A stretch of DNA of 64,000 nucleotides from Akkermansiaceae bacterium (GCA_015061985.1 SUVN01000005.1:1-64000), one strand, 5' to 3'; shown: positions 16,480-25,632, counted from the stretch's first letter. Program-made: numbers and translations. The notes: a model not told the origin generated them from the sequence alone.

Positions 16480-17849
16480 AACACCAATCGCCGAAGAAAA
16501 AGAAAGGCTGTCTGCCGCTGTTCGGAGCAGGGGCGCTGGGCGTGATGCTTCTGGCAGCCGGTTCGCTTTATACTCCTTATCCCATTGAGCTGGCGAAGCT
16601 GCTGGTGGGTGCTCCGGAGAATCCGAAGCCGACATCGCCATCCACGAAAAAAACAGACACGCAGGAGAAACCTCAGCCCGCTCCGGAACCCGTCGTTGCT
16701 CCTGTGGTGGAGACGGCTGCTCCATGGCGACCGGATAACACCTTTACCATGCCCGATATCGTGCTGCCGCCGTTCCCTCCGGCCTTGCCGGAGAAGGTGG
16801 AGAGCGGCACGTTTGAACACGTGAATGAATTGGGCGCGGGTATCAACATGCGCAGCGGGGTTGAGTTCAAGCCGGGGACCACCGCTTCGTCTGACCGCAA
16901 GGCAAAGGATGCTTACCAGGTGCACATGTCACTGAGTCTGCGGCAACCGCATGCCGCCAATGGTGAGGAACTCAAGCAGGCCAATCCGAAATTGCCCGGG
17001 GTGTTGAATCGTTACGATGCGCTGATGCAGAATGCGCAGGTCTCACCATGGTTCCATGCTCTTTATCTGCACAAGCAGAACCGCATCCGCAAGAATGCCG
17101 CCACGCTGGACAGATTGCTTGACCGTCATAATTTCTATGATACGGACACCATCCTTCAGATTTCGGCTCCTGATACAGGTCGCAAGGTGCTGTGGATGCA
17201 GGCAGATATGGATGTGGTGTCCGACGGATCGGATGGCGACCGCCTGCCCAGAATGTCTGACAAGGTGATGAAGAGCGACTATTACCAGCCTTCTACCTCT
17301 TATCGCTGGCGCAAGGTCGGCAAGACTCCCAACCCCTTGCTGGCAAAATGGGAGGAGCGCCTGGAGAAACTGAAGAAAGATAAAAAGAGTTCCAAGGATG
17401 CTATTGAGCATGCCCGCACTGTGGTGGCAGACCTCAAGCTTTTCAGTTTCCTGTTGGCTGAATATGATCCGTTTATCGTCATCCCGCTCACTTTCAAGGA
17501 GGGGAAAGATGACACCTACCGCCCACAGCCAGGCGATTATGCCGCTGTGGTGGTGGATAACCGCGTTTTCCCCGCATTAGTGGGAGATTACGGCCCGAAG
17601 TTCAAGACGGGCGAAGCCTCGCTGCGTTTGAGCAAGCTGGTGAATCCGCGTGCTACTTCCTATGCGCGAGCTGTGTCCCATCTGGGAGTTTCCTACATCA
17701 TTTTCCCCGGTTCCAAGGAAGAAAAAAACGGCCCGCCTGATTATGCACGCCTCAATAGTCGGGTTCAGGAACTGCTGAATGAAATCGGAGGTCTTGGGCC
17801 GGAGGCTCAGTTCCAAACGGTGGAAGACCAACTGAAACCCCAACAATGA
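16476..17849 (+). CDS. membrane-anchored GH75 chitosanase-like protein
   Basis: A basic N-terminus and one membrane helix (about residues 13-32) are followed by a Pro/Lys/Thr-rich linker (about 45-75). The C-terminal domain resembles family 75 glycoside hydrolases (fungal chitosanase): QADMDVVSDGSDGDR, AVVVDNRVFPALVGDYG and TGEASLRL. Asp371 and Glu380 are nine residues apart, as are the catalytic Asp and Glu of fungal GH75. A charged helical insert (KWEERLEKLKKDKKSS) interrupts the domain. The protein would face the periplasm. Its substrate may be a chitosan-like or peptidoglycan glycan. The ATG at 16476 overlaps the SDR stop. Confidence 0.75.
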   Translation: MKHQSPKKKKGCLPLFGAGALGVMLLAAGSLYTPYPIELAKLLVGAPENPKPTSPSTKKTDTQEKPQPAPEPVVAPVVETAAPWRPDNTFTMPDIVLPPFPPALPEKVESGTFEHVNELGAGINMRSGVEFKPGTTASSDRKAKDAYQVHMSLSLRQPHAANGEELKQANPKLPGVLNRYDALMQNAQVSPWFHALYLHKQNRIRKNAATLDRLLDRHNFYDTDTILQISAPDTGRKVLWMQADMDVVSDGSDGDRLPRMSDKVMKSDYYQPSTSYRWRKVGKTPNPLLAKWEERLEKLKKDKKSSKDAIEHARTVVADLKLFSFLLAEYDPFIVIPLTFKEGKDDTYRPQPGDYAAVVVDNRVFPALVGDYGPKFKTGEASLRLSKLVNPRATSYARAVSHLGVSYIIFPGSKEEKNGPPDYARLNSRVQELLNEIGGLGPEAQFQTVEDQLKPQQ

Positions 17850-17855
17850 TTATCC

Positions 17856-18449
17856 ATGATTGCCTTTCTTCGAGGAACGGTGGCTGAGGCCATGCCGCAA
17901 TGTCTGGTGTTGGATGTGAACGGCGTGGGCTATGAAGTCCAGGTGCCGTTGTCCACGTTTGATGCAGTCAACCCCATGGAGGGGCAGACCGTGACGCTGA
18001 AAATTCATTTCCACGTGCGAGAAAACGCGCAGGTGCTCTACGGCTTCGCAACGGATGCGGAGCGGGATATTTTCCGCCTGCTCATTGACCGCGTGAGCGG
18101 AATCGGTCCCGCCACGGCCATTTCCATCCTCAGTGGCTTGAATGTATCTGCCTTCAAACAAGCTGTCGTTGGAGGTGATGTGCAGGCCATTGCCCGAGCC
18201 AAGGGCGTGGGGAAGCGTACGGCTGAACGCATCATTCTGGAACTGAAAGACAAAGTCGGCCTCGCCTCTACCTGGGAGGCACAGCAGCAGGGCACCACAA
18301 CAGAGGCCGCAGGCGATGCGGAACTGGCGTTGGTCGCATTGGGCTTCAAACAGGCGGAAGCGCGCAAAGCTATTGCGGCGCTTGTGAAGGATAACCCGCA
18401 GGCCGCCACGGACGAGCTGATTCGCGGTGCACTGCGTCGCATGAGCTGA
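17856..18449 (+). CDS. ruvA: Holliday junction DNA helicase subunit RuvA
   Basis: RuvA binds Holliday junctions and loads the RuvB motor. The 197 residues have the three RuvA domains: an N-terminal OB fold (MIAFLRGTVAE...), central helix-hairpin-helix motifs (SGIGPATAISILSGL and KGVGKRTAERIILELK) and a C-terminal RuvB-contacting domain (ELALVALGFKQAEARKAI). It starts six bases after the GH75-like gene and overlaps the next gene as TGATG. ruvB and ruvC are not in the window. Confidence 0.95.
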   Translation: MIAFLRGTVAEAMPQCLVLDVNGVGYEVQVPLSTFDAVNPMEGQTVTLKIHFHVRENAQVLYGFATDAERDIFRLLIDRVSGIGPATAISILSGLNVSAFKQAVVGGDVQAIARAKGVGKRTAERIILELKDKVGLASTWEAQQQGTTTEAAGDAELALVALGFKQAEARKAIAALVKDNPQAATDELIRGALRRMS

Positions 18450-19351
18450 TGAAGAATCCTGCAACAGAGGGTGATTTGCTCAAATCCGTTTCCCGCAGCT
18501 TTTACCTGAGTATGGTATTTCTGCCGGAGGAGATGCGCTCCGCTATCTCGCTGGCCTACCTGCTGGCGCGGGCAACGGATAGCGTGGCCGACACCTCGTC
18601 TGCTGATGCGGCGTTGCGTTTGGTTGTTCTTCAGCAAATGGGGCGGGCTGTAGCAGGAAAGTCAGCCCCGGAGGAATTGGCGGAGCTGCACCGGCTGCTG
18701 TCGGGAGAGATGGCTGAGGCTCAGCAGAATCCCTCGGAGCGGACGCTTTTGCAGCGCTTTGGTGAGTGCCTGGACATGTTGCGGATGATGCAGGAAGCGC
18801 AGGTGGGATTGATTCGCCGCGTGTTGGCTGTCATTGTTGAGGGCCAGTGCTGGGATTTGACCTATTTTGATAGCCGCACACAGGTGGAATCCGATGAGGA
18901 CACCCTGCGCTATACCTATATGGTGGCCGGCTGTGTGGGTGAGTTCTGGACGGATTTGGGCTATGAAACGATGGGGGAACGCTTCTGTCATCCTGAGAGG
19001 CGTGACCTGATGCGGCAGGCCGGGGTGCGATTCGGCAGGGGCTTGCAGCTCATCAACATCCTGCGTGATTTGCGAGAGGATGCGGCGCGGGGGCGTTCCT
19101 ATCTTTGCAGCGATGAGGTATGCTGGCAGAACAGAGCCGAACGTTTCCTGCGGGATGGCCTGGACTACGGCTCCCGCCTGGGGAGCTTTCGCCTGCGTTT
19201 TACGGTGATACTGCCGGCTCTGCTGGGATTGAGCACCCTGAAGCTCATCCGTGGCAGAAAAAATCAGGCGCGGGTAAAAGTCCCGCGCCGAAAGGTGTAT
19301 GGGCTGATGCTGAAAGCGGCTTTCCTCAGCGTGATGCGGCGAGTTTCTTGA
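18449..19351 (+). CDS. squalene/phytoene synthase family protein
   Basis: This family condenses two prenyl diphosphates head to head. In 300 residues the first Asp-rich motif is ARATDSVAD (near residue 41), the second is NILRDLREDAARGRSYL (near residue 199), and SRSFYLSM marks the N-terminus. Both metal-binding motifs are intact, so activity is plausible. Squalene versus phytoene cannot be decided. No hopanoid or carotenoid partner gene is adjacent. The start overlaps the ruvA stop. The 3' end overlaps the convergent def gene by 26 bases. Confidence 0.85.
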   Translation: MKNPATEGDLLKSVSRSFYLSMVFLPEEMRSAISLAYLLARATDSVADTSSADAALRLVVLQQMGRAVAGKSAPEELAELHRLLSGEMAEAQQNPSERTLLQRFGECLDMLRMMQEAQVGLIRRVLAVIVEGQCWDLTYFDSRTQVESDEDTLRYTYMVAGCVGEFWTDLGYETMGERFCHPERRDLMRQAGVRFGRGLQLINILRDLREDAARGRSYLCSDEVCWQNRAERFLRDGLDYGSRLGSFRLRFTVILPALLGLSTLKLIRGRKNQARVKVPRRKVYGLMLKAAFLSVMRRVS

Positions 19352-19883
19352 GTTTCTTCGCCAGCGTGATTTTTGCAGCCGACGACACTCTGTCCGTGAA
19401 GAGGAATCCCTTGAGGTGGTCGCACTCGTGCTGAAGACAGCGTGCCAGCAAACCGCCGCAGTCAATCTCCAGAACGGAGCCATCCAGTTGCGTGAGCTTT
19501 GCTTTCACAAACTCCGGGCGAAGAACATTGGAGCGAATGCCTCTCACACTCAGGCAGCCTTCCGTAAAGGGGCAGAGGTTGCCATACGGCTCCAGAACGG
19601 GATTGACGAACACCAGCGGCATAAGGTCGCGTATGGGTTTCGTTTCCCCATTGACAATCGCAGTCTCGGGAACGTCCTTTTCTTCCTCATCCTCCGGGAT
19701 ATCAATGACCACCATCTGAATGTTCAGCCCGATTTGCGGGGCTGCGAGCCCGATGCCCTCTGCCGCATACATCGTTTCGAGCATGTTGTCAGCCAGATTC
19801 TTCAGTTCCGGGTCAAGATGCTCCAGAGGTGCGCTTTCCGCCCGCAGAACCGGGTCGCCGTATTGTTTGATATCCAGTAGCAT
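19326..19883 (-). CDS. def: peptide deformylase
   Basis: Def removes the N-formyl group from new proteins. The 185 residues contain the three conserved motifs: GIGLAAPQIGL (Gln), EGCLSVRG (metal Cys) and QHECDHLKG (the HExDH metal site, here HECDH). The C-terminus has a basic tail (KITLAKKLKKLAASR). It lies 17 bases after the upstream gene, in the same orientation, and overlaps the convergent squalene/phytoene synthase by 26 bases. Confidence 0.95.
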   Translation of the reverse strand: MLLDIKQYGDPVLRAESAPLEHLDPELKNLADNMLETMYAAEGIGLAAPQIGLNIQMVVIDIPEDEEEKDVPETAIVNGETKPIRDLMPLVFVNPVLEPYGNLCPFTEGCLSVRGIRSNVLRPEFVKAKLTQLDGSVLEIDCGGLLARCLQHECDHLKGFLFTDRVSSAAKITLAKKLKKLAASR

Positions 19884-19900
19884 GGCAGTTGTAAGGAGGA

Positions 19901-21367
19901 TTATTCGGCAGGGGTGGCTTCAGAGGATTTGTTGTTGGCCTCCGGCTTGACCTGTCGGCGCTTTTTCTGATTGCGGTTGTTTTTGTTGCGAGTCGGGGCA
20001 GGGGTGGGGGCAGGAGCATTCTCACCCTTCGGGAACCATACGGCATTATCGCTGGTGACAACGATGAATCCCTGCTCAAGCAGCCACAGCATATCTGCCA
20101 CGTAGGGAGCGTGTGCTTCCGTTGCCGCTGCCTTGCTTTCCTCATCAGTCCCGGCGGGTATACCGGAGAGCTCTGCGAACATTTCCTCCGCTTTCTTGCC
20201 GGAGTTTTCCTTGCTCCAGTTGACGATGGCAACCATGCGGTCGGCCAGTACCATGTCTGTCGGGATGGTGCGGATTCTGCTGGGGCCGGTGAAGTGGTTG
20301 CCGTGCCATTTATAGATGGGCATGTGGTGGCGAGCCAGACCATGGCAGAGGTTGGGGATGAGCATCTGCGGGAAGCGGCGGGTCTTGTCTGCCAGAAGCT
20401 TTACATGGGCAAACAGCCCCTCGCTGAGCTTATCTGCCGGCGTTGCACCGTTGATGAATACCTTATCAACGGTTTCGTATACGGAGTCAAAGTGATTGGC
20501 CTCGAAGTCCGCTTCCACGGCTCGCAGGTCTTCCAGAATAACCTCATCGGCACCGTCGCGCAGTGGCTTCCAGACTGACTTGTGCGTTGCGGCTTCCTTC
20601 CATGCGGCGATGGTTTCCTCTGTTTTGTCGAGAACAATCTTGTTCTTGAAGACATCCAGCGGCATGTGGCTGTACTTGCTGCGGTACAGGTTCATGAGCG
20701 CAGCCTGATAGCCGTGCCAGTTCGCCGGGCCGATATGTTCCTTGCCTATGCTGCAAACGGCGATGGCAGTGAACGTACCCTTGGGTGCCTCAACCTCTAT
20801 CTGTTCTTCCTTGTAAAACTCGCTGAACCAGGGAGCCTGACGCAGGTAGGCAACGGCTTCTGCACGATTAAGCCAGCAGGCGCCGTCTTCCCGGGTAGAA
20901 TGAATCAGCGCCGGGCTGTTCTCCAGCTTCATGAAGACGAGGTCGTAGCGATTCCCGGCGCTCATGACGACACGAGCCATATCCAGAAGGGGAAGAGCGC
21001 GCTTCTGTTTCTGAATTTCTGATGCGAACAGGGTCAGGATGCTGTTGGCAGGACGAAGCTCTACCCGATATCCTTCCACCGGCTTGAGCGGCTCCGGTGC
21101 GGGGCGCTCGGGACGCTCACTACGGCGCATCGGCTTGCGGTCGCCCTTGCGGGAAGGCTTCTCATCGCGGCGGGGGCGGCGGTCATCGCGTCCGGAGAAG
21201 CTGCGGCGTTCGCCCGGGGTGGCAGAATCCCTGCGTTCGCGTGGTGCATCCGTCCAGGTGCGTGCCGGAGAGGAGCCGCCGCGAGCCCAGGACGGGCCGA
21301 ATTGAAAATCAGTCAACTCAGAAAGGTTGATGGAGTCAGCGATGCTGTTTTGGGATTCGTCCTTCAT
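19901..21367 (-). CDS. unknown protein with basic disordered ends
   Basis: The 488-residue protein has no signal peptide. It has an Arg/Ser/Pro-rich, highly basic N-terminal region (about residues 28-95, with SRKGDRKPMRRSERPER), a folded centre (about 100-430) and a basic Asn/Lys tail (about 450-488, NKNNRNQKKRRQVK). Such tails are common in RNA- or ribosome-binding proteins, so nucleic-acid binding is a reasonable inference. No catalytic motif or family was recognised. A promoter precedes it, and def follows after 17 bases, which would fit a translation-related role. Confidence 0.7.
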   Translation of the reverse strand: MKDESQNSIADSINLSELTDFQFGPSWARGGSSPARTWTDAPRERRDSATPGERRSFSGRDDRRPRRDEKPSRKGDRKPMRRSERPERPAPEPLKPVEGYRVELRPANSILTLFASEIQKQKRALPLLDMARVVMSAGNRYDLVFMKLENSPALIHSTREDGACWLNRAEAVAYLRQAPWFSEFYKEEQIEVEAPKGTFTAIAVCSIGKEHIGPANWHGYQAALMNLYRSKYSHMPLDVFKNKIVLDKTEETIAAWKEAATHKSVWKPLRDGADEVILEDLRAVEADFEANHFDSVYETVDKVFINGATPADKLSEGLFAHVKLLADKTRRFPQMLIPNLCHGLARHHMPIYKWHGNHFTGPSRIRTIPTDMVLADRMVAIVNWSKENSGKKAEEMFAELSGIPAGTDEESKAAATEAHAPYVADMLWLLEQGFIVVTSDNAVWFPKGENAPAPTPAPTRNKNNRNQKKRRQVKPEANNKSSEATPAE

Positions 21368-21387
21368 AAAAATATCTATCTGTTGCT

Positions 21388-21416
21388 AGCCTACCGCTAA
21401 AATGGAGTCATGGCAA
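21388..21416 (-). promoter_or_regulatory. promoter of the basic-tailed gene and def
   Basis: On the minus strand: TTGCCA, a 17-base spacer, TAGGCT. The ATG at 21367 is 20 bases after the -10, giving a leader of about 14 bases. Confidence 0.45.
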
Positions 21417-21449
21417 TCATTTTTTGCGGGCGCATAGCGGAAAAACACG

Positions 21450-23120
21450 TCAACCTAGCTGATTTTGCACATCGGTGCTGATTTCATCCCGGAATTCAAC
21501 GCCCAGAAGGCAGATGTCGTCATCCTGAGCGGAACTGCCGGTGAATTGGTGCATGGCAGCCAGAGAAATATCTATCATTTCCCGGATGCTTTGCGGAGAG
21601 CGTTCTTTCAGGAAGTCGATGATGCGTGTTGTTCCCAGTTCTTCCTGCTCCGCGTTGTGCGCTTCCGTCAGCCCATCCGTATAGAGCATGAGCTTGGTGC
21701 CGTTTTCCAGCGCAATTTCACTTTCTCGGAACATGGCGTTTTCCAGAAGCCCCAGAGCCGGTGAGCGGGGAATGGCAGGGACGAATGCTTCGCCGGAGGG
21801 TTGCAGCACGAATGGCGCGGGGTGGCCTGCGCCGGAAAGAGTCATGCGGCGCTTAGCCAGATCCAGATAGACGTAGCAGGCCGAGGCAAACATGGTGATG
21901 TTGGCGCGGTCGAATATCCTGTAGAGCTGTCGATTGAGGCTGGAGAGCAGAAGCCCGGGAGTATCGGCCAGATTGGCAACCTGTTCCATGAGACCTCGCA
22001 GCATGGAGGCGATGAGTGCCGCACGCACGCCATGCCCCATCACATCGCAGATGAGCATGCCGATGCCGGAATTACCCACCGGGAAAACCTCAAAACAATC
22101 ACCGGCCACCCCTGTGGAGGGCATGTAGACATGATGGAACGTGGCGCGGCGAACCTGTCCGTTCTCCTGCTTCCATACTCTGTCCGGGATGTGAAGCGGC
22201 TGCAGGGCTCGCTGAACTTCTCGCGCCAGCGTGATTTCTTTTTCCAGCGCACGGTTGCGTTCATCGAGCTGTTTGGCGATGCGCTGGTATTTCTGCTGGG
22301 ATTCGATGAGTTTGGTAACATCCGATGAGATGCCCACCACGCCTTTGACCGAACCATCTGCTGCATACCAGGGGAACTTGGATACCTTCGACCACGTGTG
22401 CTTACCGCCTTTCCATGTCTCATGGTGAATCCGATTGGTAATCGGCTTCCCGGTGCGCATGATTTCCTCCTCCTCCCGGCGGGCGATTTCGCTCATTTCC
22501 GGGGAGAAGAAATGGGAGTCCTTGCGGCCGATGAGGTCGGAAGGGGTATTCACCCGCATCTTTCGAGCCGTTGCTTCATTGGCAATGACGAAGCGGGATT
22601 CACGGTTTTTGTAGTAGATGTTGTCCGGCAGGCAGTTAATGAGTGTACGGAAGAGGTCGCGATCCTCCATGGCGTGCATATCTGCCATTTTTCGGCGCGT
22701 GATGTCCACCCAGACGCCAACCAGTCGCGTAGGCTTCTTGTCTGAACCGTATTCCAGCATGCCGTTCACGCGAATCCACTTCCAGCCCCGGGAGCGCAGG
22801 TTGAGCAGACGAAACTCCACCCGAAGCGGGGTGACGGCGATGGTAGGTTTGTTCAGGTAGCGGTGGATTGTCTGACGGAAAAAGGCAATATCGTCCGGGT
22901 GTACGGTTTTTTCCGGCTCTGTGAAGATGTTGGGTGCCCACTCATCGTAGGTCATCCCCATCATCTTGACACATTGCTCTGTGTAGAAAATTTCATCATC
23001 TTGCAGATTCCAGCAGTATACGCCTTCTTCGGCGGCGCGGAGCGCCTTGCGTACCATTTCCCATTGGAAAACCCTCGGTACGACGCTGCGCCGGGATTTG
23101 CTGTCGGAATCGTTTGCCAT
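21450..23120 (-). CDS. PAS-domain PP2C (RsbU/SpoIIE-type) phosphatase
   Basis: The 556 residues carry two PAS domains (about 15-145 and 160-275). A short coiled linker (about 280-310) and a C-terminal SpoIIE-like PP2C phosphatase domain (about 325-545) follow. Metal-binding residues appear in AGDCFEVFP, ICDVMGHGVRAAL and SAQDDDICLLGVE. Such proteins dephosphorylate anti-sigma-factor antagonists in partner-switching control after sensing a signal by PAS. No anti-sigma or STAS gene is adjacent. It has its own promoter, divergent from recQ. Confidence 0.88.
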   Translation of the reverse strand: MANDSDSKSRRSVVPRVFQWEMVRKALRAAEEGVYCWNLQDDEIFYTEQCVKMMGMTYDEWAPNIFTEPEKTVHPDDIAFFRQTIHRYLNKPTIAVTPLRVEFRLLNLRSRGWKWIRVNGMLEYGSDKKPTRLVGVWVDITRRKMADMHAMEDRDLFRTLINCLPDNIYYKNRESRFVIANEATARKMRVNTPSDLIGRKDSHFFSPEMSEIARREEEEIMRTGKPITNRIHHETWKGGKHTWSKVSKFPWYAADGSVKGVVGISSDVTKLIESQQKYQRIAKQLDERNRALEKEITLAREVQRALQPLHIPDRVWKQENGQVRRATFHHVYMPSTGVAGDCFEVFPVGNSGIGMLICDVMGHGVRAALIASMLRGLMEQVANLADTPGLLLSSLNRQLYRIFDRANITMFASACYVYLDLAKRRMTLSGAGHPAPFVLQPSGEAFVPAIPRSPALGLLENAMFRESEIALENGTKLMLYTDGLTEAHNAEQEELGTTRIIDFLKERSPQSIREMIDISLAAMHQFTGSSAQDDDICLLGVEFRDEISTDVQNQLG

Positions 23121-23128
23121 TTGTCTGA

Positions 23129-23157
23129 AAGATACTCTATCCCGTATGCTTTTTCAA
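23129..23157 (-). promoter_or_regulatory. PAS-PP2C gene promoter, near leaderless
   Basis: On the minus strand, GCTTGAAA holds the -35 (TTGAAA), with a 17-base spacer and -10 TATCTT. The ATG at 23120 is 8 bases after the -10. Confidence 0.55.
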
Positions 23158-23206
23158 GCAGAAAAGAATGGCTTTCCCCTTTTTTTCCGGGAAACGCGCT
23201 TTTCCC

Positions 23207-23235
23207 TTGTGCGGGTATCGGCTTTTCGCTAGAAT
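23207..23235 (+). promoter_or_regulatory. recQ promoter
   Basis: TTGTGC, a 17-base spacer, TAGAAT. The -10 contains the in-frame ATG at 23234, ruling that start out. The ATG at 23246 is 10 bases after the -10. Confidence 0.6.
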
Positions 23236-23245
23236 GCGCGTACGC

Positions 23246-25396
23246 ATGGACATGACGGCAGATTTATCATCGGTTAACCGCACGCTGAAAGAAGTGTTCG
23301 GTTTCGATGCCTTGCGTCCCGGGCAGGATGAAGTGGTGGAGGCCATCATGAGCGGGCGGGATGCTTTGGCCATCATGCCTACCGGCAAGGGAAAATCGCT
23401 CTGCTATCAGCTTCCTGCCTTGTGCCGGGACGGGGTGACGATTGTGGTGTCGCCGCTCATCGCCCTCATGAAAGACCAGGTGGATGCTCTGCTTGCTCGC
23501 GGCGTGGCGGCGGCGGCCATCAATTCTTCCATGGGGGCCGATGAATATCGTCAGAACATGGCCGCGCTGCGGCGCGGCGAGCTGAAAATCGTCTATGTAG
23601 CCCCGGAGCGCTTCGGTCAGGAAACTTTCCTGCAACTGGTACAGGGGTTGAATGTATCGCTTCTGGCAATAGATGAGGCGCATTGCCTGAGCCAGTGGGG
23701 GCATGATTTCCGCCCGGATTATCTGCGGCTGGGGCGGGTGCGTGAAATGCTGGGTTTTCCGCAGACGGTCGCTTTGACAGCCACGGCAACGGCGCATGTA
23801 CGGGAGGATATCCTGAGCACGTTGCAGCTGCGCGAGCCTGCCATCATCATCAGCGGCTTTGCGCGGGATAATCTGGATTTCCGCATTACACACTGTGAGG
23901 GACGCAAGGCTAAGTTTGAGCGGATTCACAAAGTGGTTCAGCAATGGAAGCAGGGAATTATTTACTGCTCTACCCGTAAGAACGTGATGCTGGTGTTTGA
24001 GGAGCTCTCTGCGGCGCATGTGAACGCCGTTGCCTATCATGCAGGAATGACGGATGAGGAACGCGCCTTCTCGCAGGATGCGTTTATCTCCGGGCGTGCA
24101 GATGTGGTGGTGGCGACCAATGCGTTCGGTATGGGAATCGACCGATCGGATGTTCGCTTTGTCGTTCATTTTGAGATTCCCGGGAGCGTTGAGGCCTATT
24201 ATCAGGAGGCCGGACGAGCCGGTCGCGACGGGGAGCCCTCCGTTTGCGAATTGCTGTTCAATCATGCAGACTTGAAAACGCAGGAGTTTTTCTTTGAGGG
24301 GAGCAACCCACCCCTGCATCTGGTGCGCTCGCTTTATAACCTGCTGCGCTTTGAATGCAACCCGGAATCCCATGAACTACAGCTGACGGTGGACGCCATG
24401 GCGGAGCGAATGGGCGGGAAGGACGTCAACCCCATGGCGGTCGGTACGGCGCTCTCCTGCCTGATTCATGCAGGAGCCATTGTTCGTTTTGACATTCCGG
24501 GCTCCAATACGAAAGGGACACGAGTCCTTGACCCTGCGCGTAACTTCGAGTGCCTGCCGATTGATGCGGCTTCTCTGGAGGAAAAGGCACGCCGTGACCA
24601 TCAGAAGATAGAAGCCATCACCCGCTATTCCTACAGCGGGGGCTGCCGCCAGCAGTGGATTCTGGAGTATTTCGGCCAGAAAAATGCTGAGCCTTGCGGA
24701 CATTGTGATGTTTGTGCCGCAGATGAGGGAGAGCGTGAAGAAGTGCAGGGGAATGACCTGCTGACGGTGCGTAAAGCTCTGGCCGGAGTAGCCCGCGCCT
24801 CTCGTCGGAACGGGAGCGGTGCATGGGAGGGTATCTATGGCAGGGGAAAGGTCATGGATATGCTGCGTGGTGCTAAAAGCGCCAACATGACAGCTCACCT
24901 CAAGGGACTCTCCACATACGGTATCCTTTCCCATCTGACGGATGCTCGCATCAAGGCTTTATTCCGCTCCATGCGTGAAGCCGGATTGATTCAAAGCTCC
25001 GGCGGGGAGATGCCGCTCATCACGCTCTCTCCGATTGGCGAGGAGGTCATGCAGTCCCGTCGCGGAGCCCGTATGTCGCTGCGTGGGTGGGGTGAGCAGG
25101 TGGTAATGCGTCCGGCGGCGCAGACGAATAGAACGCAGCGCCTGCTGCAGAGTATGGGGCTGGGTCGTATGGATAAGGATTTGTACGAGCGACTGGCAGA
25201 ACTACGCCGTGATATTGCAGAAGAGCATCATATGCCCGCCTACCGCATCATGCACAATGAGACGCTGCGTGCCATGGCGACTGTTAAGCCGACTACTGTG
25301 GAGGCTGCATCCAATATCAAGGGCGTGGGGCCGTGGCTCAGAAAGACCTTTCTCCGCGCCTTTGTGGAGCTGATACAGGATTACGAGGACATGTAA
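23246..25396 (+). CDS. recQ: ATP-dependent DNA helicase RecQ
   Basis: RecQ unwinds DNA 3'-5' in recombination and replication repair. The 716 residues show motif I IMPTGKGKSLCYQLP (Walker A, with Lys where TGGGKS is usual), DEAHCLSQWGHDF, ATATAHVR and QEAGRAGRDG (motif VI). A zinc region has CRQQWILEYFG and CGHCDVC, followed by an RQC winged helix and an HRDC domain at the end (about 635-712). The ATG at 23246 is chosen from the promoter; the ATG at 23252 is also possible. It is monocistronic, as far as seen. Confidence 0.93.
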   Translation: MDMTADLSSVNRTLKEVFGFDALRPGQDEVVEAIMSGRDALAIMPTGKGKSLCYQLPALCRDGVTIVVSPLIALMKDQVDALLARGVAAAAINSSMGADEYRQNMAALRRGELKIVYVAPERFGQETFLQLVQGLNVSLLAIDEAHCLSQWGHDFRPDYLRLGRVREMLGFPQTVALTATATAHVREDILSTLQLREPAIIISGFARDNLDFRITHCEGRKAKFERIHKVVQQWKQGIIYCSTRKNVMLVFEELSAAHVNAVAYHAGMTDEERAFSQDAFISGRADVVVATNAFGMGIDRSDVRFVVHFEIPGSVEAYYQEAGRAGRDGEPSVCELLFNHADLKTQEFFFEGSNPPLHLVRSLYNLLRFECNPESHELQLTVDAMAERMGGKDVNPMAVGTALSCLIHAGAIVRFDIPGSNTKGTRVLDPARNFECLPIDAASLEEKARRDHQKIEAITRYSYSGGCRQQWILEYFGQKNAEPCGHCDVCAADEGEREEVQGNDLLTVRKALAGVARASRRNGSGAWEGIYGRGKVMDMLRGAKSANMTAHLKGLSTYGILSHLTDARIKALFRSMREAGLIQSSGGEMPLITLSPIGEEVMQSRRGARMSLRGWGEQVVMRPAAQTNRTQRLLQSMGLGRMDKDLYERLAELRRDIAEEHHMPAYRIMHNETLRAMATVKPTTVEAASNIKGVGPWLRKTFLRAFVELIQDYEDM

Positions 25397-25445
25397 TAAG
25401 GGTATCTCCAATTACTCAAGACTGCTCTTCAAATAGGAATTTGAA

Positions 25446-25583
25446 GGACAATGGACAAAGAACAATGGACGAAGGAAAAGTCAGGCGAGCCGCTGGCTCG
25501 CAGTGGTCAATGATTTAGTTGCAAAGCTTTTGCATGCGAGCAGAGCGAGCGGAATTTTCCACCTTGTCCATCGTCCATTTGAC
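25446..25583. repeat. degenerate inverted/direct repeat cluster
   Basis: CAATGGAC occurs twice in direct orientation (25449-25456, 25463-25470). A reverse-complement block with CCATCGTCCATT lies at 25555-25583, giving an imperfect inverted repeat over a loop of about 75 bases. A perfect 7-bp hairpin lies at 25485-25501 (GCGAGCC, GCT, GGCTCGC). No gene is seen between recQ and the next gene. It looks like a decayed small repeat element; the class is unknown. Confidence 0.45.
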
Positions 25584-25632
25584 TTTGTACTTCTCGTTAA
25601 CTTCCCATTTGAGAGTTTTTTGAGATGCCCGA

